From CAKSUT01 sp045542335 (GTDB lineage Bacteria; Bacillota; Clostridia; Oscillospirales; CAG-382): a stretch of DNA of 49,535 nt. Made by a program: the position numbers and the translations under genes. Location: NCBI GenBank assembly GCA_045542335.1, contig JAZQKV010000108.1, positions 1 through 49,535 on the forward strand, given 5' to 3'. Below, piece after piece: positions 26,117-35,137 of this stretch (position 1 is its first letter; each line of letters begins with the position of its first letter). The notes under the pieces are model-generated. The model saw nothing but the letters and a program-made list of their open reading frames with translations, ran no database searches and was not told the DNA's origin.

Positions 26117-27994
26117 ATGAATAATTTCAACATTAACACTCACCGTTTTTGCGCCATTGTTATTGGTTCGGGCTGTGCAGGACTCAACGCCGCAGATTGC
26201 CTTTGCGAAGACGGATATGCCCCGGGAGAAATCGCCCTCATAACCGAGGGAATGAAGATGGGCACTTCCCGGAACACAGGAAGCGACAAGCAGACGTACT
26301 ACAAAATTGCCCTCGCTTCCGACTCCCATGACGGTGTGCTTGACATGGCAAAGACATATTTTTCTGGGCGAGCAATGAACGGAGATACGGCACTTACCGA
26401 AAGCGCAAACTCCTTGAAGTGCTTTTACAAGCTTGCAAGCCTTGGTGTCCCCTTTCCACGCAATGAATACGGAGAATATGTCGGCTATAAAACCGACCAT
26501 GACGGCGACTGCAAAAGAGCAACCTCCGCAGGACCTTACACATCAAAATTCATGACAGAGGCTCTTGAAAAAAGCGTCACTTCAAAGGGTATTCCGATTT
26601 TTGACGGAGTTTGCATTTTCAAGCTGTTCAAGGACACTGACGGCATTTGTGCCGCCCTTGGCTACAACGGCGTGACAGGTGAATTTGAGTTATTCTATGC
26701 AAGGACGGTTATTCTTGCAACGGGCGGTTGCGCTTATCTGTATCGTGACAGAGTTTTCCCACGCTCACAAAGCGGCATGAGTGGTCTTGCATATGAGCTT
26801 GGCGCAAAAAGCGCAAATCTATGCGAATGGCAATATGGACTTGCATCGGTAGATGTGCCGTGGAACGTTTCGGGAACTTATCAGCAGGTTCTTCCCCGAT
26901 ATGTTTCGGTGGACCGTGATGGCAACGTGCGAGAATTTCTTGCAGAGCATTTCGGCGACCCAATGAAAGCCTGTGAGCTTGTGTTTCTCAAGGGGTATCA
27001 ATGGCCCTTTGACAGCGCAAAGATAAACAGCTCTTCCTTGGTTGACATTCTTGTTCACAAAGAGGTTTGCGAAGGAAAAAGTGTATATTTGGATTTTATG
27101 CACAATCCAACAGGGCTTGATTTTGAAAAGCTCTCTCCCGAGGCACACGATTATCTTGAAAAATCCGGCGCACTTTTCGGAACGCCTTTTGAAAGGCTTC
27201 GTGCCATGAACAAAAAGGCAATTTCGCTATATCTTGACAAGGGCATTGACCTTGAAAAAGAAATGCTTAAAATTGCAGTTTGTGCGCAGCATCAGAATGG
27301 CGGAATTTATGTTGACACCAACTATGAAACAACAATTCCCGGACTTTATGCCGCAGGAGAGGCGGCAGGAGTTTTCGGAATTTACCGTCCGGGTGGCTCG
27401 GCTCTCAATTCAACGCAGGTTAGCTCCATGAGGGCAGCGGAACATTCGGCAAGGGTGCGTCGTGACAAAAAGCTTTATGAGTGTGAAAACGACATATTCG
27501 CCTTGGCACAAAAGGAAGTCAGCGCAATTTCGGATTTGGTTTGCAAAAGTAAGAGCGATTCTTCCAAAAACGCTTTTCTTGATTCTGTTGAACAAAAAAT
27601 CAAGGGCGATATGAGCAATTTTGCAGGCTTTATGCGTAACAAAGAGAAAATCCAAGAGCTTTATGAATTTGCAAGGAGGTGTCTTGACGGCTTTAACGAT
27701 AAGGTCGGAAGCATTTCAGATGCGGAGATTATCCGGGCATTGAAGGTGCGGGATATGCTCATTTGTGCTTGCGAAACTCTTTGTGCAATGCTCTTGTGGT
27801 GCGAAAAAATAGGTTTCAGAGGTGGTGCAATTTTGTCTGATTTTGCGCTCGGAAACGCTCGCCCTGTGGCAGGCTCAAACGGCATTGCAAACGCAATTGT
27901 CTGCACGCAAAACGGCGTTGCAACCTTTGAAGAACCCCGTGAAATACCTATGAGCAACACATGGTTTGAGAGTATTTACAACAAAACGGAATAA
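26117..27994 (+). CDS. FAD-binding fumarate-reductase-like flavoprotein
   Basis: A 625-aa flavoprotein of the succinate dehydrogenase/fumarate reductase superfamily. The FAD-binding N-terminus is CAIVIGSGCAGLNAA, the middle has TVILATGGCAYLYRD, and the C-terminal FAD closure is GGIYVDTNYETTIPGLYAAGEAAG followed by GSALNSTQVSSM. A helical tail (about 460-600) resembles the SdhA/L-aspartate oxidase C-domain. It has no signal peptide or heme-binding motif, so it is a soluble partner. It starts immediately after the SDR stop, with AAGGAG inside the SDR end. It could feed electrons to, or oppose, the ene-reductase-like first gene. Confidence 0.82.
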   Translation: MNNFNINTHRFCAIVIGSGCAGLNAADCLCEDGYAPGEIALITEGMKMGTSRNTGSDKQTYYKIALASDSHDGVLDMAKTYFSGRAMNGDTALTESANSLKCFYKLASLGVPFPRNEYGEYVGYKTDHDGDCKRATSAGPYTSKFMTEALEKSVTSKGIPIFDGVCIFKLFKDTDGICAALGYNGVTGEFELFYARTVILATGGCAYLYRDRVFPRSQSGMSGLAYELGAKSANLCEWQYGLASVDVPWNVSGTYQQVLPRYVSVDRDGNVREFLAEHFGDPMKACELVFLKGYQWPFDSAKINSSSLVDILVHKEVCEGKSVYLDFMHNPTGLDFEKLSPEAHDYLEKSGALFGTPFERLRAMNKKAISLYLDKGIDLEKEMLKIAVCAQHQNGGIYVDTNYETTIPGLYAAGEAAGVFGIYRPGGSALNSTQVSSMRAAEHSARVRRDKKLYECENDIFALAQKEVSAISDLVCKSKSDSSKNAFLDSVEQKIKGDMSNFAGFMRNKEKIQELYEFARRCLDGFNDKVGSISDAEIIRALKVRDMLICACETLCAMLLWCEKIGFRGGAILSDFALGNARPVAGSNGIANAIVCTQNGVATFEEPREIPMSNTWFESIYNKTE

Positions 27995-28015
27995 AGAAAG
28001 GCAAAGTGAAAAGCT

Positions 28016-28756
28016 ATGAAAAACACGGGTCTTGTTTCAATTTCTTTCAGAAAGCTTTCCCCCGAAGAAATTATAAAAGCGGTCAGCAGTTCCGGTTTAA
28101 AGTATATTGAATGGGGAAGCGATGTTCATGTGCCGGCAGGAGATTCTGAAACGGCAGAAAAAGTGGCACGGCTCATGCTTGAAAATGGACTTGAAACCTC
28201 GTCCTACGGCTCATATTACAGGCTTGGCGATGAAGATTTTTCACCCTATATTGCCACGGCAAAGACACTCGGCGCGCCGATTATAAGGGTCTGGGCAGGA
28301 ACAAAGCCGAGCGCAGAGGCAGACACAGATTACAGAAAGTCTTGTGTCATGAAAGCAAAGGAAATCTCGGACATGGCGGCGGCAGAGGGTTTGAAAATTG
28401 CTTTTGAGTATCACCCCGGGACGCTGACAGACGAAAGAAAGAGTGCACTTGATTTTGTCCGGAGCATTGAGAAAAGCAATTGCGGAATCTATTGGCAACC
28501 GAATTTTGCGTTGAGCCACAGCGAAAATCTCCTTGCCTTAAGGGACGTTTTGCCGTATGTTGACATTATTCACACTTTCAGCTGGCTACCCGACCACACA
28601 AGGCTGAAGCTTTCCGAGAGAGCCGATATGTGGGCAGACTTTATAGGCATTGCAAAGGAAAAACAGGGAATAAAGTATCTGCTCGAATTTGTTAAGGACG
28701 ACAATCCTGAGTTGCTTGCAAGTGAGGCAAAAACCCTTGGCGAGCTTTTAAAATAA
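28016..28756 (+). CDS. Sugar phosphate isomerase/epimerase family TIM barrel
   Basis: A 246-aa AP-endonuclease-2/xylose-isomerase-like TIM barrel. Metal-binding landmarks are Glu in YIEWGSDVHVP, Glu in KIAFEYHPG, the His in IIHTFSW and the late Glu in YLLEFVKDD. Members isomerise or epimerise free or phosphorylated keto-sugars. It is the last gene of the operon, ending at a terminator. Together with the lyase and SDR it points to sugar catabolism. Confidence 0.85.
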   Translation: MKNTGLVSISFRKLSPEEIIKAVSSSGLKYIEWGSDVHVPAGDSETAEKVARLMLENGLETSSYGSYYRLGDEDFSPYIATAKTLGAPIIRVWAGTKPSAEADTDYRKSCVMKAKEISDMAAAEGLKIAFEYHPGTLTDERKSALDFVRSIEKSNCGIYWQPNFALSHSENLLALRDVLPYVDIIHTFSWLPDHTRLKLSERADMWADFIGIAKEKQGIKYLLEFVKDDNPELLASEAKTLGELLK

Positions 28757-28773
28757 CATGAAAACAAGTAAAC

Positions 28774-28812
28774 ACGGAACAGTTTTTTCATAGCTGTTCC
28801 GTACTTTTTTAT
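28774..28812 (+). terminator. Terminator of the lyase operon
   Basis: Stem ACGGAACAG (28774-28782) / CTGTTCCGT (28794-28802), followed by ACTTTTTT. Confidence 0.88.
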
Positions 28813-28835
28813 ACATCAAATTTCTAAAAAAATGA

Positions 28836-28859
28836 GGGGACTTTTACCCAAAAGTCCCC
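28836..28859 (-). terminator. Terminator of htpG
   Basis: Stem GGGGACTTTT (28836-28845) / AAAAGTCCCC (28850-28859) with loop ACCC. On the minus strand TCATTTTTTT follows. It lies 13 bases after the htpG stop. Confidence 0.88.
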
Positions 28860-28871
28860 CCACTCGTTATA

Positions 28872-30764
28872 TTAAAGATTGTTAAGCAGCTTTGCGTTTT
28901 CGCTGACAAACAAACGGAGTTCATCTGCACCCAGCTGTCTTTGCGCCACAACTGCGAGCATATAAACCTGCTTTGCAATGGCGGTGTTAAGCTCCTTGCG
29001 TGATTCATCAGCAAGGGTATCTGCAATTTTTGCAACAAGGGGATTTGAAAGGTTAAGCACAAGCTTTTGCTCCACGGGCATCTCCCCTGCCGCACCCATG
29101 CCCATATCTCCGTACATTTTCATCATGTCGGAGAAACGGCGTGACTGCTCGGAAAGGTTGAGCATTGCAGGAAAATCTGTGTCCTTGAGGGTTTCACATT
29201 CAATGCTCACATTTTCGCCAAGCTCAAGGGCGTTTTTGAAAAACTGCGTGAGCTCATCATTTTTAATAACCTCTCCGTCCTTTTTGAGTGCGCCGGAAAA
29301 GCCTGCGTCAACACGGCTGAATTTGTATTCCTTTTTGTCATCGGTTTCGGAGAATTTGTGCTCCATAAACGAAATGAACTGTGCATCAATCACCTTGTCA
29401 AGAACGGCAACCCTGATGCCCTCGTTTTTAAACATGGAAATATAGCCGGACTGCTTGATTTCGTCATCGGTGTAATAAATTGTCTTGTCGTTTTTGAAAG
29501 TTTCGGTGTCAGCATATTCGGAAATTGTGTTGAAAGTGCCGTCGGTTGTCTTGAAAATAACGGAATCCTTTATGCGGTCATAGAACTTGTTGTCCTTCAT
29601 ACAGCCATATTCAATGAAAGGCTTAACGGTCTGCCAGATGCTTTCGAGCTTTTCACGTTCGGTTGCAAAAAGTGAGTTGATTTTGTCGGCAACCTTTTTT
29701 GTAATGTGTGCAGAAATCTTGCTTACATAGCCGTTTGCCTGAAGATAGCTTCTTGAAACGTTGAGGGGAAGCTCGGGGCAATCAAGAACGCCCTTAAGAA
29801 CAAGCAGGTATTCGGGAATAACCTCCCTTATGTTGTCCGCAACGAAAACCTGATTGTAATAGAGCTTAACCTGACCCTCCATGTTACTGTATTCGTTGGA
29901 AAACTGGGGGAAATAAAGTATTCCCTTGAAATTGAGGGGATAATCAGCGTTAATGTGTACATAGAAAAGCGGGTCACGGAAATCCGAGAATACACGCTTA
30001 TAAAAGCTGTTATACTCCTCCTCTGTACATTCGGAGGGCTTGCGCTGCCAAAGGGGATTTACGTCGTTACAAGGCTTAGGCTCTTCGGGTTCCTTGTCGT
30101 CCTCGGTCTTTGGAGGCTCGGCTCCAACCTCGTTGAAATATATCTCAACAGGCATGAAGGAACAGAATTTTTCAAGAATCTGCTTGATTTTGAAAGCATC
30201 GAGGAACTCGGTTTCATCATCGTTGACGTGAAGAATAATGTCTGTACCCTGAGTCTGGCGTTGTGTCTTGCTCATTTCGTATTCGCAAGAATCGTTGCCT
30301 TTCCAATGAACGGCTTGCTCGTTTTCCACAAATGACTTTGTTATGATTTCAACCTCATCGGCAATCATAAACGCCGAATAAAATCCAAGTCCGAAATGGC
30401 CGATAATACCTGCGCCGCTGTCGTCAGACTCTTGCTCATACTTCGAGATGAAATCAACTGCACCCGAAAGAGCAATCTGATTTATATATTTATCAAGCTC
30501 TGCTTCGCTCATTCCGATGCCGTTGTCGGAGAAAGTGATTGTTGCAAGCTCCTTGTCAAGGGTGACATCTATTCTGTATTTACCGTCAAAAGCAGATGCT
30601 TCACCGAGAGAAACGAGCCTTTTATGCTTTGTTACAGCGTCACAACCGTTTGAAACAAGCTCTCTGACAAAGATTTCCTTGTCGGAATAGAGCCACTTTT
30701 TAATTATAGGGAAAATATTCTGGGCATCAATTGAAAGTCCGCCCTTTTTGATTTGTTCGCTCAT
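28872..30764 (-). CDS. htpG: Chaperone protein HtpG (Hsp90)
   Basis: A 630-aa Hsp90. The N-terminal GHKL ATPase has IFVRELVSNGCDA (Glu35, Asn39, Asp42), DNGIGM (80-85) and GHFGLGFYSAFM. An acidic linker (PKTEDDKEPEEPKP) separates the middle domain, which carries PLNVSRSYLQ with the conserved Arg. The C-terminal dimerisation domain is present. It acts in stress protein folding. AAAGGA precedes ATG 30764. No CIRCE element is visible upstream; instead the DnaA-box cluster begins about 120 bases before the start codon. Confidence 0.97.
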   Translation of the reverse strand: MSEQIKKGGLSIDAQNIFPIIKKWLYSDKEIFVRELVSNGCDAVTKHKRLVSLGEASAFDGKYRIDVTLDKELATITFSDNGIGMSEAELDKYINQIALSGAVDFISKYEQESDDSGAGIIGHFGLGFYSAFMIADEVEIITKSFVENEQAVHWKGNDSCEYEMSKTQRQTQGTDIILHVNDDETEFLDAFKIKQILEKFCSFMPVEIYFNEVGAEPPKTEDDKEPEEPKPCNDVNPLWQRKPSECTEEEYNSFYKRVFSDFRDPLFYVHINADYPLNFKGILYFPQFSNEYSNMEGQVKLYYNQVFVADNIREVIPEYLLVLKGVLDCPELPLNVSRSYLQANGYVSKISAHITKKVADKINSLFATEREKLESIWQTVKPFIEYGCMKDNKFYDRIKDSVIFKTTDGTFNTISEYADTETFKNDKTIYYTDDEIKQSGYISMFKNEGIRVAVLDKVIDAQFISFMEHKFSETDDKKEYKFSRVDAGFSGALKKDGEVIKNDELTQFFKNALELGENVSIECETLKDTDFPAMLNLSEQSRRFSDMMKMYGDMGMGAAGEMPVEQKLVLNLSNPLVAKIADTLADESRKELNTAIAKQVYMLAVVAQRQLGADELRLFVSENAKLLNNL

Positions 30765-30881
30765 GTAAAGTCCTTTCTTTTATGCAAAATTTATACAATA
30801 TATATTTTACTACCTATTTGCTCTTAATTCGATAGATATTTGTTAAGAAACTGAAAAAACAAAAACACCGTTGCGACGTGG

Positions 30882-31078
30882 TTTACATAATCTTGTAAAA
30901 TTTGGTCGCAATTTGAGTTTTAACTCTTTGGATTGTGGAAAACTCTGTGGAATCTGTGGATAACTTTCGACGTATTTGCAAGGTTTTGCAGACTTTTCCA
31001 CAGGGATTTTTACATTTCCACAGGAGAGCTGTGGAAAACTCATTTAAGATATGGTTTACATTATGCAGATTATGTAAA
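30882..31078. other. DnaA-box cluster with flanking inverted repeats (origin-like or titration site)
   Basis: Six DnaA-box-like 9-mers lie in 105 bases: TGTGGAAAA (30934), TGTGGAATC (30946), TGTGGATAA (30955, consensus), TTTTCCACA (30994), ATTTCCACA (31014) and TGTGGAAAA (31030). TTTACATAATCT (30882-30893) and its exact complement AGATTATGTAAA (31067-31078) flank them, each within a TTTACA-N-TGTAAA palindrome. A very AT-rich stretch (30783-30845) adjoins. This fills most of the 404-base spacer 30765-31168, which holds no gene. dnaA and dnaN are not nearby. Confidence 0.7.
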
Positions 31079-31115
31079 GTAAATTTCCAAAAAAATATCA
31101 ACCAAAAGGCACAAA

Positions 31116-31148
31116 ACGGCAGGCGTTGGAACACTTCACGCCTGCCGT
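31116..31148 (-). terminator. Terminator of lipoprotein esterase gene
   Basis: Perfect 11-bp stem ACGGCAGGCGT (31116-31126) / ACGCCTGCCGT (31138-31148); TTTTGTG follows on the minus strand. It lies 20 bases after the stop. Confidence 0.85.
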
Positions 31149-31168
31149 ACTCAAAGCTTATTCAAAAA

Positions 31169-33244
31169 TTATTGTTCTTTATCAATTCCCTCTGAGCGCA
31201 TTGTTGTAACATGAACCGTCGGCATATAGCTGTGTGTGCGATTCTGATAGAAGACGATTTCCTTGGGGCAAGTGAACGCATTATAAAGCGCAGTTACACC
31301 GGAGGGTGGGCAAATATAGTCGCCAAGACCTGCATTGATATATGTGGGACAAACCACACGCTTTGCAAAGTTCACGGTGTCATAATAGCCCATTGCATCG
31401 GTGTAATCGGGTCGCCAGCCTCTCATTCTTCCTATTGTGATGCCGCCAAGGTCGCACATCCACGGAATACCGATTGTGATTTTTGTCACCTTATCTGCGA
31501 GAATGCACGCAACAGCCGTTGTCTGGAATGCGCCCTGGCTTCCGCCGGAAAGCTCAATGTCCTTGCCGTTCCACAGCTCGCTTGCCATGAGGAAGCGCAC
31601 AGCCTGCACATCTCGCATAATCATTTCCTTGAAATATACTGTTTCGGGATCGCTGTTCTTGTCCTTTTCAAAGCCGTATGACGGGAATTCCTTTGCACGA
31701 AGCTCGGTATAAAATTCGGGCGTTTCTCCGTTTACGATACTGTGAGCATTTACGCTGAAAGTGATTGCTCCGTCTATGCATGTTATGCCCGGGGTGTTTA
31801 CGCCGTAGCCCATATATGTTGCACGGATTTTAAGGCTTCCGGGCTCGGCATTTTCGGGATAGGTCAGATAACCGGACACGGGAAGTTCATCGCCCATGTC
31901 AACTCTGACGTCAAACACCTTAAAACCTTCTTTTCCGCCTACCTCTGTTGATTCAACAAGCACCGGCTTCACATCGAGAAGCTTGTCATATTGCTTTGCC
32001 CAGAAAGCATCGAAATCCTCCGGCTCCGGCTTTCCCTGCTCTATCTGTTCAAATCCTGCGCCTGCACCGCCTTCAAACACGTCAACCCCCTCGATTGGCT
32101 GACCGTTTTCATCGCAAGCCTTGACGATCACACGAACATAGCCCGCAACATCGCTCGAAGCCTTGACTGTTATTTCGCCGCTTTCGCCCGAAACAATTCC
32201 GCTGTCCTTTTTGCCGTCATCTCCGGCAACAGACCATGAAAACTTGGGGCAGGATGCAAGCTCCTCACCTGCATAAAGGGCAATTTTAAACGTCATTTCC
32301 TCCCCTATTTCATAGGAAATTGGGTCTTTGTCGGTTGAGCCGACGAAATGCTTCTTTGCGGCATCAAATTCGGTTATCTGTTTCACGGTGTAATCCTCCT
32401 TGAGTGAATAATTGCTGTTAAAATCGGTTGCTGCGCTCTCGGCGGAAAGTGCCTTTTCAAGAAGCTCAACACATTTTTCAAATCCGTTTTGCGAACGTGA
32501 GGCAATTTCAACCATTCCGTTTCCATCTGTTCTCACTTCGCATTTGAGAAGCTCAAGACTTTCGTCAACGACAAAGCGCAATCCTTTGGCATCTTCGGGG
32601 GTATTCTCGTCGGCAAGCTTCATATATTTATCGGTGGCATCATTTACCGCCTCGCGTATTTTCTGCGCCTTCTTTATATCAAGGTTATCATAGAAAATGT
32701 AGCAATCTTCAAGCTTTGTTCCGCCAAATTCAACATCGGGATATGGGTGGTCATACATATAATATGTATTCTTTGGAAGTGCAACGGTTTTATTTTCCGC
32801 ATCAGCGAAGTTTTCAAGGAAATATTCAACGCCTTTTGCCGTTGCCGCATCAGAGCCTCCGATGATTGTGATTCTTGAGGTTGAAAAATCAACAACAAAA
32901 TCTTTCGGACGAAGCTCATTCTCAAACCTATTGCTTTCAGACCTGTTTGTGTCGCCGACAAGAATCTCCTTTTCGGCTCTTACAATGCCCTTTTCGGGAA
33001 TTTCAAGGTCGGTTGTTATATCAGGCAAAACGCCGGTTATGCTTTCAATGCTTTTTCTCAAATTTACAGCCGCCTCAATGGTGGTTGTTCCGGCAAATTC
33101 GCCACGGACAACGGTATATTCCGTTCCGTCGGCACTTGCGATAATTTCCTCTTTGGGAGCTGTGTCACAGCTTGCGCACAAGCTCATAAATGCTGCCGCC
33201 AAAGCAAGCATAACTGCCATTCTTTTAAAGAGTTTTTTATTCAT
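31169..33244 (-). CDS. Lipoprotein acetylxylan-esterase-like (CE7) protein with N-terminal accessory domain
   Basis: A 691-aa surface lipoprotein: signal helix with lipobox LCASC (about residues 21-25). Residues about 30-150 (EYTVVRGEFAGTTTIEAA, KEILVGDTNRSES) resemble the alpha-glucuronidase/GH20-type N-terminal fold. A beta-rich middle follows. The C-terminal alpha/beta-hydrolase starts near DFDAFWAKQYDKLL, with nucleophile GGSQGA (Ser about 567), Asp in NAGLGDYICPP and His in NRTHSYMP. CE7 enzymes remove acetyl groups from xylan or oligosaccharides. Two ATGs are close; 33244 is chosen because GGAGG sits seven bases before it, only one before 33250. A consensus promoter and a terminator frame it as a single-gene unit. 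Confidence 0.82.
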   Translation of the reverse strand: MNKKLFKRMAVMLALAAAFMSLCASCDTAPKEEIIASADGTEYTVVRGEFAGTTTIEAAVNLRKSIESITGVLPDITTDLEIPEKGIVRAEKEILVGDTNRSESNRFENELRPKDFVVDFSTSRITIIGGSDAATAKGVEYFLENFADAENKTVALPKNTYYMYDHPYPDVEFGGTKLEDCYIFYDNLDIKKAQKIREAVNDATDKYMKLADENTPEDAKGLRFVVDESLELLKCEVRTDGNGMVEIASRSQNGFEKCVELLEKALSAESAATDFNSNYSLKEDYTVKQITEFDAAKKHFVGSTDKDPISYEIGEEMTFKIALYAGEELASCPKFSWSVAGDDGKKDSGIVSGESGEITVKASSDVAGYVRVIVKACDENGQPIEGVDVFEGGAGAGFEQIEQGKPEPEDFDAFWAKQYDKLLDVKPVLVESTEVGGKEGFKVFDVRVDMGDELPVSGYLTYPENAEPGSLKIRATYMGYGVNTPGITCIDGAITFSVNAHSIVNGETPEFYTELRAKEFPSYGFEKDKNSDPETVYFKEMIMRDVQAVRFLMASELWNGKDIELSGGSQGAFQTTAVACILADKVTKITIGIPWMCDLGGITIGRMRGWRPDYTDAMGYYDTVNFAKRVVCPTYINAGLGDYICPPSGVTALYNAFTCPKEIVFYQNRTHSYMPTVHVTTMRSEGIDKEQ

Positions 33245-33268
33245 TTTCATGCCTCCTTTTTCCTTTAT

Positions 33269-33297
33269 ATTTTACAACAAATCTTTACTCTTGTCAA
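33269..33297 (-). promoter_or_regulatory. Promoter of lipoprotein esterase gene
   Basis: Minus strand TTGACA (33292-33297), 17-base spacer, TAAAAT (33269-33274), about 25 bases upstream of the start codon. This gives a very short leader. Confidence 0.75.
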
Positions 33298-33444
33298 TAC
33301 ATTTCCCCCTGATTTAACTTATTTGCGAAACTTTTTTACAAGTTATACCGACTTTTGTTAAAGCAATTGTTTTTCAGCATTTTCAAGCTTTTCAATATTT
33401 ACAAATATTGGTGGAATGGGGCGACAGCTTTGTGTATAATATAT

Positions 33445-33472
33445 TTGAAGTATTTTGGTATTTGCATATTAT
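33445..33472 (+). promoter_or_regulatory. Probable promoter of nucleotidyltransferase gene
   Basis: TTGAAG (33445-33450), 16-base spacer, TATTAT (33467-33472), about 58 bases upstream of ATG 33530. Confidence 0.45.
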
Positions 33473-33529
33473 AACGCAATAGAACTAACATTTACTTGAA
33501 TAGATTTTCTTGAAAGGCGGTTTTTTATC

Positions 33530-34372
33530 ATGAAAGATACAACACTTGTTGTTATGGCGGCAGGCATGGGTAGCCGTTTCGGCGGTCTTAAGCAGATTGA
33601 GCCCATCGGTCTTAACGGAGAGGTTATTCTTGACTATTCCGTTTTTGACGCTAAGGATGCAGGCTTTAACAAGGTTGTTTTTATTATCAAAAAGGAAATT
33701 GAAAAGGATTTCAGAGAGGTTGTCGGAAAGAGAATTGAGTCAATGATTGATGTGGACTATGCTTTCCAGGAGCTTGACAAGCTTCCATGCGGTTTTTCCG
33801 TTCCCGAAGGCAGAACAAAGCCCTGGGGCACGGGTCATGCGGTGCTTTGCGCCCGTGATAAGGTGACCACTCCTTTTGCGGCTATCAATGCCGACGATTT
33901 TTACGGTGCAGGCTCTTACAAGCTTCTTCATGACTGTCTTGCAGGTGACGGCGGAACTTGCATGGTTGGCTTCCGTCTTGGCAACACACTCAGCGAAAAC
34001 GGAACTGTGTCCCGAGGCGTTTGCGACGTTGATTCCGAAAAGGGTATCCTTAAGAGTGTAACTGAAATGACCGCACTTGACAAAAACAGCGGTATTCCCC
34101 TTGACACAACGGTTTCCATGAATATGTGGGGCTTTGACCCGAGCTTTTTTGATGTTCTCGATGAAAAATTCGTGAACTTTCTCAAAAACAATGACAATCC
34201 CCTCAAGGGTGAGTTTTATCTCCCCTTTGCAGTTGACGAACTTATCCGTGAACGTGGCGAACAGGTGAAGGTATTCACAACCGAGGATAAATGGTACGGC
34301 GTTACATACCGTGAAGACAAGGATGAAATGGTTGCAGCTGTGAGAAAGCTCACCGAAAGATACGGATTTTAA
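33530..34372 (+). CDS. Sugar nucleotidyltransferase family protein
   Basis: A 280-aa nucleotidyltransferase of the NTP_transferase fold. The NTP loop is MAAGMGSRFGGLKQ (about 9-22). KPWGTGHAVLCA contacts the base, and INADDFYG carries the metal-binding Asp. It couples an NTP to a sugar-1-phosphate or related phosphate; the specific sugar is not apparent. AAAGGCGG precedes ATG 33530. It is followed by deoC after a hairpin, so the two may be partly cotranscribed. Confidence 0.88.
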   Translation: MKDTTLVVMAAGMGSRFGGLKQIEPIGLNGEVILDYSVFDAKDAGFNKVVFIIKKEIEKDFREVVGKRIESMIDVDYAFQELDKLPCGFSVPEGRTKPWGTGHAVLCARDKVTTPFAAINADDFYGAGSYKLLHDCLAGDGGTCMVGFRLGNTLSENGTVSRGVCDVDSEKGILKSVTEMTALDKNSGIPLDTTVSMNMWGFDPSFFDVLDEKFVNFLKNNDNPLKGEFYLPFAVDELIRERGEQVKVFTTEDKWYGVTYREDKDEMVAAVRKLTERYGF

Positions 34373-34389
34373 TTTTTAAGGTTAATGCC

Positions 34390-34421
34390 AAGGGGGTGCT
34401 TTTTGAAAAAGGCATCCCCTT
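34390..34421 (+). repeat. GGGGTGC-type hairpin between nucleotidyltransferase and deoC
   Basis: AAGGGGGTGCTTTT (from 34390) pairs with AAAAGGCATCCCCTT (ending 34421) through a stem with a wobble or two, loop G plus flanking A. It is the same family as the hairpins at 8480-8507 and 35243-35275. No T run follows on the plus strand, so read-through into deoC is likely. Confidence 0.65.
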
Positions 34422-34453
34422 GAATCACCAAAACCAATATGAAGGAGAACAAC

Positions 34454-35131
34454 ATGAAAATTGGCGAAATACTCTCAAGAGTTGACCACACACTTCTCAA
34501 GCCTGAATCCACCACGGAACAGATAAAATCAATCTGCGACGACGGTATAAAGTTTGGCACGGCATCTGTTTGCATACCTGCAAGCTTTGTTAAAATGGCA
34601 AGCGAATATGTGTCGGGCAAGGTGAAAATATGCACAGTAATCGGTTTCCCCTGCGGTTATTCCACAACCGAGGCAAAATGCTTTGAAGCAAAAAATGCGG
34701 TTGAAAACGGAGCCGACGAGATTGACATGGTTATAAACATCGGTATGCTGAAGGACGGAAAATATGAGAAAATCCTTGAAGAAATAAACGCCGTCAAAGC
34801 CGCTTGCAACGGAAGAATTTTAAAGGTTATTATTGAAACCTGCCTTCTTAACGACGAGGAAAAAATCAAGATGTGTGAAATTGTTTCATCTTCCAATGCC
34901 GACTACATAAAAACTTCAACAGGCTTTTCAAGCGGTGGCGCAACGGCACACGACATTGAGCTTTTTGCCAAGCACGTTTCAAATGGCACAAAAATCAAGG
35001 CAGCAGGCGGAATTTCTTCTTTTGACGATGCAACGGAGTTTATAAAACTTGGCGCAGACAGACTTGGAACAAGCAGGATTGTGAAAATTGTCAAGGACGG
35101 CGAAGCACAGATTCCTGCGAACGAATACTAA
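34454..35131 (+). CDS. deoC: Deoxyribose-phosphate aldolase
   Basis: A 225-aa class I aldolase splitting 2-deoxyribose-5-phosphate to glyceraldehyde-3-phosphate and acetaldehyde. Landmarks are RVDHTLLKP, VIGFPCGY, EIDMVINIG, the Schiff-base Lys in YIKTSTGF and the second active Lys in KIKAAGGI. The upstream ATG at 34439 overlaps AAGGAG, so ATG 34454 is the true start. It supports nucleoside salvage together with the nucleoside hydrolase elsewhere in the window. Confidence 0.96.
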   Translation: MKIGEILSRVDHTLLKPESTTEQIKSICDDGIKFGTASVCIPASFVKMASEYVSGKVKICTVIGFPCGYSTTEAKCFEAKNAVENGADEIDMVINIGMLKDGKYEKILEEINAVKAACNGRILKVIIETCLLNDEEKIKMCEIVSSSNADYIKTSTGFSSGGATAHDIELFAKHVSNGTKIKAAGGISSFDDATEFIKLGADRLGTSRIVKIVKDGEAQIPANEY

Positions 35132-35137
35132 AAAGCA

